From Diplosphaera chodatii (Eukaryota; Chlorophyta; Trebouxiophyceae; Prasiolales; Stichococcaceae), in assembly GCA_032358165.1 (NCBI GenBank), contig JAALGY010000017.1, positions 682,001 to 746,000 of the forward strand: a DNA stretch of 64,000 bases, written 5' to 3'. Positions 1-10,378 of the stretch are shown here, in pieces (position 1 is the stretch's first letter; each line of letters starts with the position of its first letter). The notes below the pieces were generated by a model. That model was not told the origin of the DNA. It was given only the letters and a program-made list of their open reading frames with translations, and ran no database searches. Made by a program: the position numbers and the translations under genes.

Positions 1-121
1 TCAAGCTGAGTCAGCCACGGACAGCAGCAGCAGTCCAGTCCGGCCAAATGCAAGCTATGCAGGGTCGGCAAGCTTGGTAGGAGATGCGGTCCAAGACTGA
101 AGTTGAATCATCGTTGCGAAG

Positions 122-2720
122 GTGACGGCGGCCATCGTCACGTGTGGCGGCCTCTGTCCGGGACTCAATGACGTGGTGCAGAACATCGTGTACACGCTGG
201 CAGACTACGGCGTGCCTCTCGACCAGGTACAGCAAAACCCCCAGCTGTGCCCATACATCACAGCAGTGTGTCCGATATTAGCTTCCAGTCGTGTTGTGGC
301 AGAGAAAGTCATCATGGTACGTCAGACGTGCGCCTGCAGTATGCGCCTGCAGCATTTGCATCAACACTACTGTGCACCTTGTGTTGCAGATCTTCGGCAT
401 CAAGTATGGGCTGCGAGGGTTCTACGACCGCGCAACCAAGCCAGTGCACCTGACGCCAGATCTGGTCGACGGCATCCAGCTGCGCGGCGGCACAATACTG
501 GTGTGGCACTTGGCCCCTCTCGATGGTCTCTCGACTGTCAAGATCCAGGAGAGACAAAGACGAAGCTTGCGAGCTTCACCATGCTGAACAGCCGATGCAA
601 GCACCACAACATAACGTTCAATCCAGACGACCAACCTGGCAGGGCACGTCGCGGGGCGGCGCGGATATGAAGGAGATCGTGAAGCGCATCAAGCTGTGGG
701 GCGTCAACCAGCTGTATGTGGTGGGTGGCAACGGCGGCAACGCCGCCGCCAACGCCATCCAGAAGGAGTGCGAGGCGCAGTCGGTGCTGTGCTCCGTCGT
801 CGGCATCCCCAAGTCCATCGACAACGACATCCTGCTGGTGACAACTGGCTCTGCATCCACCTATGGCCCGGTCAAGTGCAACGCCATGACAAGGGCAAAG
901 TGTGCTGCGAAGAAGCCAGCTGTTCATATTCTCATGTGCCAGTTCTCGCTGGCCACTGCCGTGCTGTAACCGGCGTGCAGATCGACAAGTGCTTCGGCTT
1001 CGAGACGAGCGTGGAGCGCAGCCAGGGGGCGCTGATGGCCGCCAAGGTGGAGGCGCGGTCTACGCGGCGGGGCATTGGCCTCGTCAAGCTCATGGGGCGA
1101 TCCTCCGGCTTCATCACGATGCAGGCGTCCATGGCATCAGGTGGGATGCAGCTGCCGGCAAGCATGTCATTTGTGGCGAAGACACCTTGTGCCGAAAACC
1201 ATCAAACTTGAGGCTCCGCTGGCAGCGTGCAGAACGCCAGCACGGCAGGGGCTTGGCGCTGGGGATGTTACCAGTGCAGCATGTTAGGCAGGAATGATCA
1301 GTGAATCGAAGCGGCACATCCTGCGCAGGCGTGGTGGACATCTGCCTGATCCCGGAGGTGCCCTTCGAGCTGCCGAAGCTGCTGGAGCACGTCAACAAGA
1401 TCCTGACGGCCAAGGGGCACTGCGTCGTCTGCGTCGCCGAGGGCGCCGGCCAGAACCTTGCCCAGGTGAACATGCGCAGCTTCATGCATGCCCAGCCACG
1501 TATTGTTGGCAAGGTCACCAACCAACGCCGGTGTGCAGCATGCTCCACATCACGCTAGTGCATGGCCCCAGAAAGCGGCAGTCGTCTCGTCGCCATCGTG
1601 ATTGCTGCTCGTCCAGCACTGTGCCCAATTTACCAAATCAATGTACGTCGGCCATTACCAAATGTATCAGGACACCTGAACATATGTTTCATGATGCAAC
1701 AGCTCCACAAAGGCTGGTGACTATTTGACCTGCAGGACATGGCCAAGGAGGACGGCTCACAGGTACAGACAGATGCCAGCGGCAACCCTATCCTCAAGGA
1801 CATCGGCCTGTATCTGCGGGGCGTGTTCCGGAAGCAGCTGGATGTGAGTCCGCCTTCCTGCCTCCTCCCGCCGCATATGCACTGCCCCTGGCTGGCACAT
1901 GCTGCACCCTGCCGCCTGACACCCCGGCCCACACGGGTGCATGATGCGTGTGCAGTGCTACATGAAGTACATCGACCCCTCCTACATGATCCGTGCCTCG
2001 CCCACAATCACCACCGACCGCATCTACTGCAAGGTGACCCTCCCTGGGGTGCTGACCACTGCTGACTGTGTCTTGTGCCCCGCGCCCCGCGCCCCCTGCA
2101 GTGTGACCTCAAGTACATCGACCCCTCCTACATGATCCGGGCCTCGGCCACCATCACCACCGACCGCATCTACTGCAAGGTCGCCTGCTGAACTGAGCAG
2201 CCTGTTTGCAGCTCGCCTCAGTGTGCTGTGTGCTCTGCATCTGCACACAGCCCACAGTTCTGGCAACCTCCTTGACAATGTGTATCTGGTATCGTGCAGC
2301 TGCCTGATATTTGATGTAATGACATTTTCAACGGAGCTGATGGCCATGTCACTTACTTGCTGCAGGTGCTGGGGCAGGGGGCTGTGCATGGCGCCTTCGC
2401 GGGGTACACCGGCTTCACGGTCGGCCTGGTGAACACGCACTACGTGTACCTGCCCATTCCAGGTGCCCCGCCCGAGCATGTTGCACTTTGCTCGGTTGCT
2501 GTACATGTGATGGTGCATGTACTAGTCCATTCTTGTCTCTGGCGGCAGTTGCAACGTGCTACGTGCTTGCATATCGTCACACAGTCTTTGTGAGAGGCGT
2601 GCAGTGGTCATCCAAGCGCCTCGGACAGTGGACCCCAAGGGCCGGTCCTACAACAGGCTGATCACCGCCATCAACCAGCCGTCGCTGGCAGCAGGAGCTG
2701 AGGCGGTAGCGGCAGCATAA
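122..2720 (+). CDS. PFK: ATP-dependent 6-phosphofructokinase, plant type (5' partial)
   Basis: Phosphorylates fructose 6-phosphate in glycolysis. Nine exon positions are readable: 122-226, 390-500, 643-837, 981-1140, 1329-1465, 1736-1843, 1956-2033 (with a duplicate at 2102-2179), 2366-2462 and 2605-2720, ending in TAA. All junctions are GT-AG and phases agree. Family motifs appear in order: [41 protein letters not shown] (catalytic Asp pair), [21 protein letters not shown], the [10 protein letters not shown] region, [31 protein letters not shown] and [11 protein letters not shown]. The nucleotide/Mg loop reads GGNG instead of the usual GGDG (AAC at 730-732), which may impair catalysis. The first exon or exons lie before the window or were not found, because a stop sits in frame at 104-106. 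Family assignment is secure; activity is not. Confidence 0.93.
1956..2179 (+). repeat. Tandemly duplicated PFK exon (two 78-nt copies)
   Basis: Copies at 1956-2033 and 2102-2179 are both 78 nt, both start TGC/TGT and end AAG, and differ at 7 positions. Each has its own acceptor (tgcag) and donor (gtgacc or gtcgcc), and a 68-nt intron separates them. Both encode [11 protein letters not shown] followed by [12 protein letters not shown]. As 78 is a multiple of three, using either or both keeps the frame. Confidence 0.9.
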
Positions 2721-3330
2721 TGAAGGCGCCTTGCATGTGGCATCCGCTCTGTCATGCCCCCGGCCAGATCGCTGATGCACTGAAGCATATATGGCAGCTG
2801 TATTGATTGGAGTGGTCACAGCTAGGCCGATTCGTTGTGTGGATCAGGTTTGCAACGCACCGTGCCGTAAATTGCTTTATTTTGTGATTTCGCTTCAGCA
2901 CATGTCTGCTGTGCCTGTACTAGCACAGTCTGTACTGATGGAATATGCCCAGGCATGCAAGTACAGATGAGAGTAACCACGATATGTTGCAGTGTGTGAA
3001 TGATGCCTCCATCCAAGCGGTGCCATAATGCACTTCACTTGCAGCACAGGAGAGGACACTGGAACGGGTGAGTAGCCAGTGTGGAAGTCGGGGCAGGTCA
3101 TCAATCGACCTGATCCGCCCTGGCGCTGGCATCTGGCAGCCGATTTACCGTTTGGCGTCTTAATCCATGTCGCGAATGTAGGCTTGCCATCAGGTAGCTC
3201 ACCGTCAGCACGATCGCGATCTGCTGGTGACATCATGTGCAGATCACTGCGGCGTCGCTGATGCCTTGCAATCTGAATCAGGCGAGCTGTGATGACTGAC
3301 CTCGAGCACAGAGCACAGCCGTGGTGATCC
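2721..3330. other. Intergenic: PFK 3' region and F1 upstream region
   Basis: No convincing coding exon on either strand. It should hold the PFK 3' UTR and the promoter and 5' UTR of F1. I see no repeat or RNA gene. Confidence 0.5.
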
Positions 3331-6300
3331 ATGACAGACACGCAGCACATGGTCGACGCCCGCGATCCAGTGCATGTTAGTGGCAGTGCCCTGCCATTGC
3401 AAGTGGCGGATCCGCGAGGCCTAGGCGTCCCGGCTGGCAGCACACCTGCGGCTGGGACATGCTCTCCGTGCAGCGCATCCAAAAGCTCTCAGCAGACAGC
3501 GCCGCTTCCAACAATTGCGTCGGCGCCCAATCCGCTGCATGCAACTAGTCTAACCGCTGGTGCCCCCGCTAGGGAGCGTCTGCAGCCGCCTGGCACCATG
3601 TCCACCATACAGCCACCGCCAGCAGCCTCAGCCGGACTGGCGGTCGACGGCGGGTCAGGTACGGATGCAAAGCCCTTCACACCCATCGTTCGGTTGCATC
3701 AACAATGCTGGCATTACATCATGAGCGAGGAGCCCATCATGTTACAGACGCTCTCGCTCGCAGGCATGCCAGCTCAAGGCAGCGCACGGGAGTGGTGGCC
3801 CGGCAGAATCACTGCCGAGAAGGGGGGCATGCTGAGGGTGGCCTCCATATATTCGCGGCTGCTTCTGCTCGAGCTTGCTCGCACAGGAGTGGGATATCCA
3901 ACTCACATGAGGTTTTTCACCAGCCTGCAGGCGGAGGTTAGTGACAGAATGGATATCTTTGTCGAATATGTTGAAGACAGGCCTGTATCCCATGTTCTGT
4001 TGGTAACAACTGGCACCTTGGTGTTGCTGACCCACAGGTGGAAGGGGACGGCATCGACGTATTCAACACATACAAGTCCTTTTGTCTGGGGCTTGAAAGA
4101 AGCAGGTGGCGGGCACTCGATGCAGCACTCGCAGCGCAGCTGCCGCAGATCGCTGGCGTACCGACACGCAGTCAACTGCCAGCGGGCACAAGGCTCCTCC
4201 TCAGTGCAGGCAGCACATACAGCCACATCATCATCCGGCTGGCACCACCTGGTATGAAGCCGGATGATGAATTTGTTGACCTCGCGGAAGAACTGGTACA
4301 ACAAAGGATCCCAGGTTCCACTGTCCATGGAGCGCTCCCAAAGCTAAAGGCAGCAGCGGCAGCGGCTGCCAGTGCGGCCGGCTCAGCGGCTCCCAAGCAG
4401 CGAAAGCAAAAGCGCCTCGCCGCCGTCAGTGCAGGCGCCGCCCCGGCCGACAGGCTGCATAAGCGCAAACGCAGTGCTGGCGCTGGTGCAGCTGTTGCAG
4501 CGCCTGCCACGCCGCCGCAACGCAGGCCCGTCGTCGCGGATAGTGCAGCTGCCGCGGCAGCTGATGCAGATTCGGCGCATTGCAACAGCTCTGCCGCTGT
4601 TTCGCACGAAGTGGCAGCACATGCGGGCCTGCCACCACCTGCACCCCAGGGAGCTGCTCACCCTGCTCTGCCGACCTCGGAGGCTGGTTCAGGTATTGCA
4701 GTGGATGGATCCACACTTTGCCGACATGCTGCATGCTAGCAGGTGATCTTTTGCTTGAGCTTGCAGTTGTGTGCATCGTGCTCCTGTAAGTACAGAGGAG
4801 CTTTGGACATGCGCCCGTGAATGAAGTGGCCCATCGTTTGTATTTGCAGGCGCCGATGCACCTGCAATATCGCCGCAATGGTGGCAGGTCAACGTCTTCA
4901 AGTCGAGGTGGCTGGAAGCATCTCAGACGGTCACGCGGGCGCTCTTCCTGGGGAGCACGCGCCGAGGGGAAGACCCGCCTACCCGCCTGAAGTTGTTCAC
5001 CAGCCGAGCAGCGGAGGTTGGTGACTATATATTGCACATAGCACACGCGCTGGATCACCATATGGTGACGAGCATTGTAGTGCTGGTCAGCTATGTTGAT
5101 GTCAACAGGTGTACCGTGGTGCCTCCCCGCAGGCTGCAGGTATTGGCACGGAGGTGCGTAGCTCGCCCTTCAGGAGCTGTGCCCTGGGCGTGAGAAAGTC
5201 GCAGTGGCAGCCAATCAGAGCAGCGCTTGCAGCACAGCTTGACCCGCCCGACATCGACCTGCCAGCTGGGACCCGGCTCCGCATATGTGCTGGCGTCAGG
5301 GAGGAGCATGTCATTGTTCAGCTGGCGCCACCTGGCATGCTGCGGGGCACCGAGCTCCAAACTGCCGCGCTTAAGTTCTTGGAGGCGAACGTACCTGGTT
5401 GCAATGCCCATGGGGCGCTCCCAAAGCAGCCACGGCATGAACCGGGGCAGCCTGGGGGCAAGCAGACAGCGTCAGCGGCGGCGGCGTGCCCTGAGCAGCG
5501 GGGCGGCCGCGAAGCCGCGGCTTCAGCTGTGGACACCAGCAGCGCCGGGCCTGCCAGCGGCGCCCGCGGCGGCTCTGGCGGGGGCAGCGGGCCGCCTGCA
5601 CGTCAGCTGCCGCCAGCGCAGGCTGCGCATCTGGGCGGCGATGAGCAGACTCTTGACGGTGGCGATGGTGCTGAGGTGCCCAGTATCAGCAACCGCAAGG
5701 TTTGCCGGACGCCTGCAGCGCAAGTCGCTGCTGCCGGCCCGTGCAGTGGCGGCGGTGCAGCCGCCACAGCGGCGGCAACCTCACGCAAGCGCGGCCACCC
5801 TGCCGCCGCTGGTGCAAAGCAGCAGAAGCGTAGCCGGCCTGTCAGCACTGGTGCAGCTGTCACAGCGCCTGCCACGCCGCCGCAGCGCAGCCCGCTCAGC
5901 CCGCCTGCAACCGCGGCTGCAGCGGTCACGACAGCTGCTGCTGCAGCCCCGGTGCAGCGGGAGCAGCCTGCCGCCGGCCCTCAGCCGCCAGAGCCAGAAG
6001 CAGGGCCGTCACAGCGCGCACCCCAGCAGGCAGCTGAACCTGTCGCGCCGCCCTTGCATGGCCCTGCAGGTACAGCACCGTACCATTCCACATGTCAGCA
6101 AATATTACATCGGTGCCTTGCCTCACGCAGCTGGCTGCTCGAGTGCATTGTGCACTACATGCACATCTGCACATCATCTGTGACCGAGTGCTATTCACGA
6201 GCAATACCGACCATTGATATGTCTGACATCGACAGGTGTGGCACAAGACGATGTAGTGCAGGTGAGGCAACCGTCATGTTTGCCATGTGCACTGAATTCT

Positions 6301-6560
6301 CTTCCTAGTGAATTCGGTGTGAGCAGCATGTCACATATCTGCGAGATATGGCATCGCAGGGGTCAGCTGACGCAGTGGCTCTTCCTTTGCAGCAGGGGCA
6401 GGCCGAGCTCGTCGCATCGCTGAAGCAGCACCTAGACACATCCGAGCTGCTGACATCCCTCGTGCACCGTATGCCCGGCACCGAGGGCCTGCTGCTGCAG
6501 TCGGGCAGGGTGTGCAGCAACATCATGCAGTCCTTGATGACAGCGGCAGCGCCGCCTTGA
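3331..6560 (+). CDS. F1: modular family protein S-N-A-N-A-T (817 aa)
   Basis: Unrecognised family. Seven exons: S 3331-3658, N 3764-3936, A 4038-4692, second N 4850-5016, second A 5133-6069, mini-exon 6236-6261 (26 nt) and T 6393-6560, ending in TGA. The sum is 2454 nt, an exact multiple of three, with phases 1,0,1,0,1,0. The first N has EWWPGRI and FFTSLQAEV; the second has QWWQVNVF and LFTSRAAEV. The A modules carry ALAAQL, GTRL and IRLAPPGM or VQLAPPGM. Ala/Pro-rich basic linkers contain KRKR and APATPPQRSP, suggesting a nuclear protein. The T exon encodes an amphipathic helical segment (ELVASLKQHLDTSELL). There is no B module. The start is the first ATG in frame with S. The 3' half is duplicated in F2. 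Confidence 0.75.
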
Positions 6561-7220
6561 CAGGCAGGTGCTGTGCACACGGCCACTGCAGTATGCCTGC
6601 CTGCTCGAGTGCCTGCGCATTGCTGAACAGCCACTGCAGCATAGCATGTGGACCTGCATGCTCTGGGGCATTGGGTGTGCGACCCATCGCAAGCTATGTG
6701 TGGTCTCCTGCAGGTGCTGGACCCAGCCGCACTTGTCAACTGCAGCAGCTGCACACCTCGGGTCAAATGCAGCTTGTCACGGGTACACGGTGGATGACAC
6801 TGCCAGGGTGCAGCGTAAATAGCGTCGAACACGGCTGGCTGACATTACGACAGCAACGCGCATGCTATCAGTATTCAAATGCAGCTGCAGCATCATTCTG
6901 TCGGGCAGCCTAGCATGACCGCTGAGGTTGCGGTAGTTGCAGGGGTCAGGCAACAAGCAGCAGGCCTATTGTTTGTATCTACTTGCTCTCATGTTGCCGT
7001 CGACTTCTGTCCATGTCCATGTTGAAGTGTATGCCAACACAAGGCATTGCTTACTTGCACTCTGTTTCGCCTGAAACAGTTGTCAAGGTGGCGCCGTCTG
7101 ATGTTGGCTGCCGAGCCCTGCCTCCATGCATATGTATGGACGTCAAGAGTTTGATACTCACGACTCATGATAGTGGTGGCACTGTTGTGTTCTATGTGTC
7201 AGACTGTCAGACGGTACTCG
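5770..7220 (+). repeat. Segmental duplication, copy 1 (F1 tail and 3' flank)
   Basis: From the basic tail of F1 through its introns, mini-exon, T exon and about 650 bp of 3' flank, the sequence matches 8600-10080 closely, including intron text such as the run around ctgaattctcttcctagtga. The match includes non-coding DNA, so this is a recent block duplication and not only coding constraint. Ends are approximate. Confidence 0.8.
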
Positions 7221-7470
7221 ATGGCTGAAGCAAAAGGCATCTCGGGGCCTGCAACAGTCGGAAGATCTCGCCTTCCTCTGATCGGCAGCAACCCCACATC
7301 GGAACACTGACAACATCTGGCGCACAACTGTTGCTCATGCAGGGCAAATTCACATCACAGGCGCATCGTGCATTGGGTTGGTTGAGCACTGCAGTTTGCA
7401 CGCGCAAGCGATAATATTTGGAGCACTTACTACAGTGGGCTGCAGCACTCAAGCTGATCAGGCGCGTTGC
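6561..7470. other. Intergenic: F1 3' flank and F2 upstream
   Basis: Positions 6561 to about 7220 are the duplicated 3' flank of F1. A decayed version of the family last exon (GAGPS-like) follows tcctgcag near 6715. No other gene is supported. Confidence 0.5.
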
Positions 7471-9413
7471 ATGTTGTTTCCCTGCAGCTCTTGCGGGAAG
7501 TTCCTTTCTGATAGAGGTGTGAGGCGCCATAAGCAGTCGGGATGTCCGCTGCGATATGAGCATGTTCAGAGTCTAACAGCAGCAGACCGTAAGCAGCATA
7601 GGAAGGAGCAGCGCCGTGCGTCACGGTTGAAGTGCCGCAAGAGCACCCTGGTCCTGACAGCAGCGCTAGATCAGTCTGCAGAAGGAGCCGGGCTTTCTGA
7701 GGGGCCAGGTGTGCGGCCAACTCTCTGCTGCCAGTTTGGATGCTCATCTGCAATGATGGTCAAGTGGAGTCAGAGCAGCTCTGCAGCGCTTTTGCTGCCA
7801 TGGCAGGCTGTCTGGCGGCTGTGCTTCCCTCTGCGCGAGCTGCACGCTGCCAAGGCGACCCTGTGAGTTGGCCTGCTCCTCCGCCTGCACATGCAAGCTT
7901 TCGCATGCGCATGAAAGGTGCGCCTTGCACAGCACCCTACAGCCGTGACTGACGTTGCTGCACCACAAACCTGCAGCCTCGCACATCGCGGCAGATTGTG
8001 ATTGACGAAATGGCAGCAGATCAGTGGACTGGGGATCGCGATGCCGCTAGCGAGCTGCCGACCCGCACCCGGCTCAGCATCGGCGAAGGTCGCACGGAGG
8101 GCCACGTGATTGTCCAGCTGGCGCCACCTTACATGCCGTCGAACGAGCAGCTGGAAGCTGCTGCGACCGCGTTCTTGCAAGCAGAGATCCCCGGATGCAA
8201 TGTGCATGGAGCGCTGCCAAGGCAGCCATGCCGTGAGCCGAGGCAGCCACGCCGCACAAGAACAGCCTCCGCAGCGGCAGCGTTTGCCTCTGCCAGGCAG
8301 CAAACCAACCTGCAAGCTCCACAACACAGCACCGTGCCGTCAGATTTGCACGTCAGCAGCTCTGGGCCTGCTGGCAGCGCCAGCGGCGGGTCTGGTGAAC
8401 CCAGCGGCTCAGAACAGCCTGCAGACTCAGGTGGCAACAGCTGGCGGGTTGGCGATGCTGCCCAGAGCGCGGAGGTCAGCAACCCCGGGACCTGCCAGCC
8501 AACCCAGCCAACATCAGCAGCGCAGGCTGCACGCTCGGAAGCGGGTGCGAGCGTCGCAGCTCAGGGCGCTGCCGCCTTTGCCTGCCGTGACGGCGATGCA
8601 GCTGCCACAGCACCAGCAAGTTCACGCAAGCGTGGCCACCCTGCCGCCGCCGGCGCAGACGCCAGCCCTGGTGCAAAGCAGCAGAAGCGCAGCCGGCCGC
8701 TCAGCACTGGCGCAGCTGTCACGGCGCCTGCCACGCCGCCGCCGCCGCTGCGCAGCCCGCCTGCAAGCGCGGCTGCAGCGGTCACGGCGGCTGCTGCAGC
8801 GCCGGTGCAGCAGGAGGAGCCTGCTGCCGGCCCTCAGCCGCCAGAGCCAGAAGCAGGGCCGTCACAGCCCGCACCCCAGCAGGCAGCTGAACCTGTCGCG
8901 CCGCCCTTGCAGGGCGCAGCAGGTACAGCACCGTACCATCCCACATGTCAGCAAATATTACATCGGTGCCTTGGCTCATGCAGCTGGCTGCTCGTGTGCA
9001 CTGTGCACTACATGCACATCTGCACATCATCTGTGACCGAGTGCATCTCATGAGCAATACTGACTACTGATGTGTCTGACATCGACAGGTGTGGCACAAG
9101 ACGATGTTGTGCAGGTGAGACAACCGTCATGTTTGCCATGTGCACTGAATTCTCTTCCTAGTGAATTCGGTGTGAGCAGCATGTTACATGTCTGCGAGAT
9201 ATGGCATCGCAGTGGTCAGCTGACGCAGTGGCTCTTCCTCTGCAGCAGGGGCAGGCCGAGCTCGTCGCATCGCTGAAACAGCACCTAGACACATCAGAGC
9301 TGCTGACGTCCCTCGTGCAGCGCTTACCCGGCACCGAGGGCCTGCTGCTGCAGTCGGGCAGGGTGTGCAGCAACATCATGAAGTCGTTGATGACAGCGGC
9401 AGCGCAGCCTTGA
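7471..9413 (+). CDS. F2: zinc-finger-start family member with a shortened A module (about 477 aa)
   Basis: Start exon 7471-7708 is unlike other S exons. It encodes C-S-S-C-G-K-F then H-K-Q-S-G-C, a plausible C2HC zinc finger, followed by a basic stretch (RKEQRRASRLKCRKS). A small exon, tentatively 7807-7862, restores phase. Exon 7977-8922 holds an A module that lacks its usual first third (no ALAAQL) but keeps TRTRLSIGEG and VIVQLAPP, then the Ala/Pro basic tail with two KQQKRSRP-type clusters. Mini-exon 9089-9114 is 26 nt and T exon 9246-9413 ends in TGA; both are near-identical to those of F1. The sum is 1434 nt, divisible by three. The middle exon is the weakest part. Confidence 0.6.
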
Positions 9414-10080
9414 CAGGCAGGTGCTGTGCACACGGCCAATGCAGTATGCCTGCCTACTTGAGTGCACGGGCATTGCTGACTCACCCACCGCAGTATCGCA
9501 TGTGGGCCTGCATGCTCTGGGGGCTTGGGTGTGCAACCCATCGCAAGCTGTGTGTGGTCTCCTGCAGGTACAAGACCGAGCCGCACTTGACAACTGCAGC
9601 AATCGCACACCTCGGTTCAAATGCAGGTTGTCATGGGTACACGGTAGATGACACTGCCAGGATGCAGCCTAAATGGCGTCAAACACGGTTGGGTGACTTA
9701 ACGACAGCAACGTGCATGCTACCAGTATTCAGATGCAGCAGCAGCAGCATCGTGCTGCCGGGCAGCCTAGCATGACCGCTGAGGTTGCGGTAGTTGCAGG
9801 GTTTAGGCAACAAGCAGCAGGCATATAGTCTGTTTCTATCTGCTCTCAGCTCACCGTTGACTTCTGTCCATGTCCGTGGTGAAGTATGTGCTAACACGAG
9901 GCATTGCTCGCACTCTGTTTCTCTGAAACAGTTGTAAAGGTGGCGCCGTCTGATGTTGGCAGCCAAGCCCTGCCTCCATGCAATGCATATGCATGGGACG
10001 CTAAGAACTTGATACTCACGACTCATGATAGTGGTGGCAACTTTTCTGGTCTTTATGTCAGACTCCCGGCACATGGTTGC
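8600..10080 (+). repeat. Segmental duplication, copy 2 (F2 tail and 3' flank)
   Basis: Partner of 5770-7220. Coding, intron and downstream DNA are all near-identical, with scattered substitutions and short indels. It is in the same orientation, about 2.8 kb away. Ends are approximate. Confidence 0.8.
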
Positions 10081-10378
10081 TGAAGCAACTCATCTGTTGG
10101 CACAGTACAGGAAGTTGGAAGATGATCACTGACCAGGTGATCATCGTATCAATCTGGATCTGAGATGAGCATGAGCGGGCTCTGGCTGGTGGCCTATTTC
10201 TACTCGTACCTACTCTGCAATTGTTTGATTGTGTAAGCTCATAAGCATGTGAGCGTGCTGCTCCTCAGATCATGCGCGGCCAGCGGCAGCACCGCTGATG
10301 ATGCTTGTGCAAGGCCCTCTCCAGTAAGTGAGGAGCAAATACCACGTGTTGAGCAGGCCATGAGCATGATGCAACCCA
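9414..10378. other. Intergenic: F2 3' flank and F3 upstream, with a small hairpin
   Basis: Positions 9414 to about 10080 are the duplicated flank. Positions 10121-10145 form a perfect 9-bp inverted repeat (gatgatcac and gtgatcatc, 7-nt loop). A chlorophyte-type TGTAA sits at about 10233. No gene is supported. Confidence 0.45.

Noticed and set aside
10121..10145. 9-bp hairpin as a transcription terminator
   Set aside because: Eukaryotic context and no U tract. It is more than 700 bp after the F2 stop.
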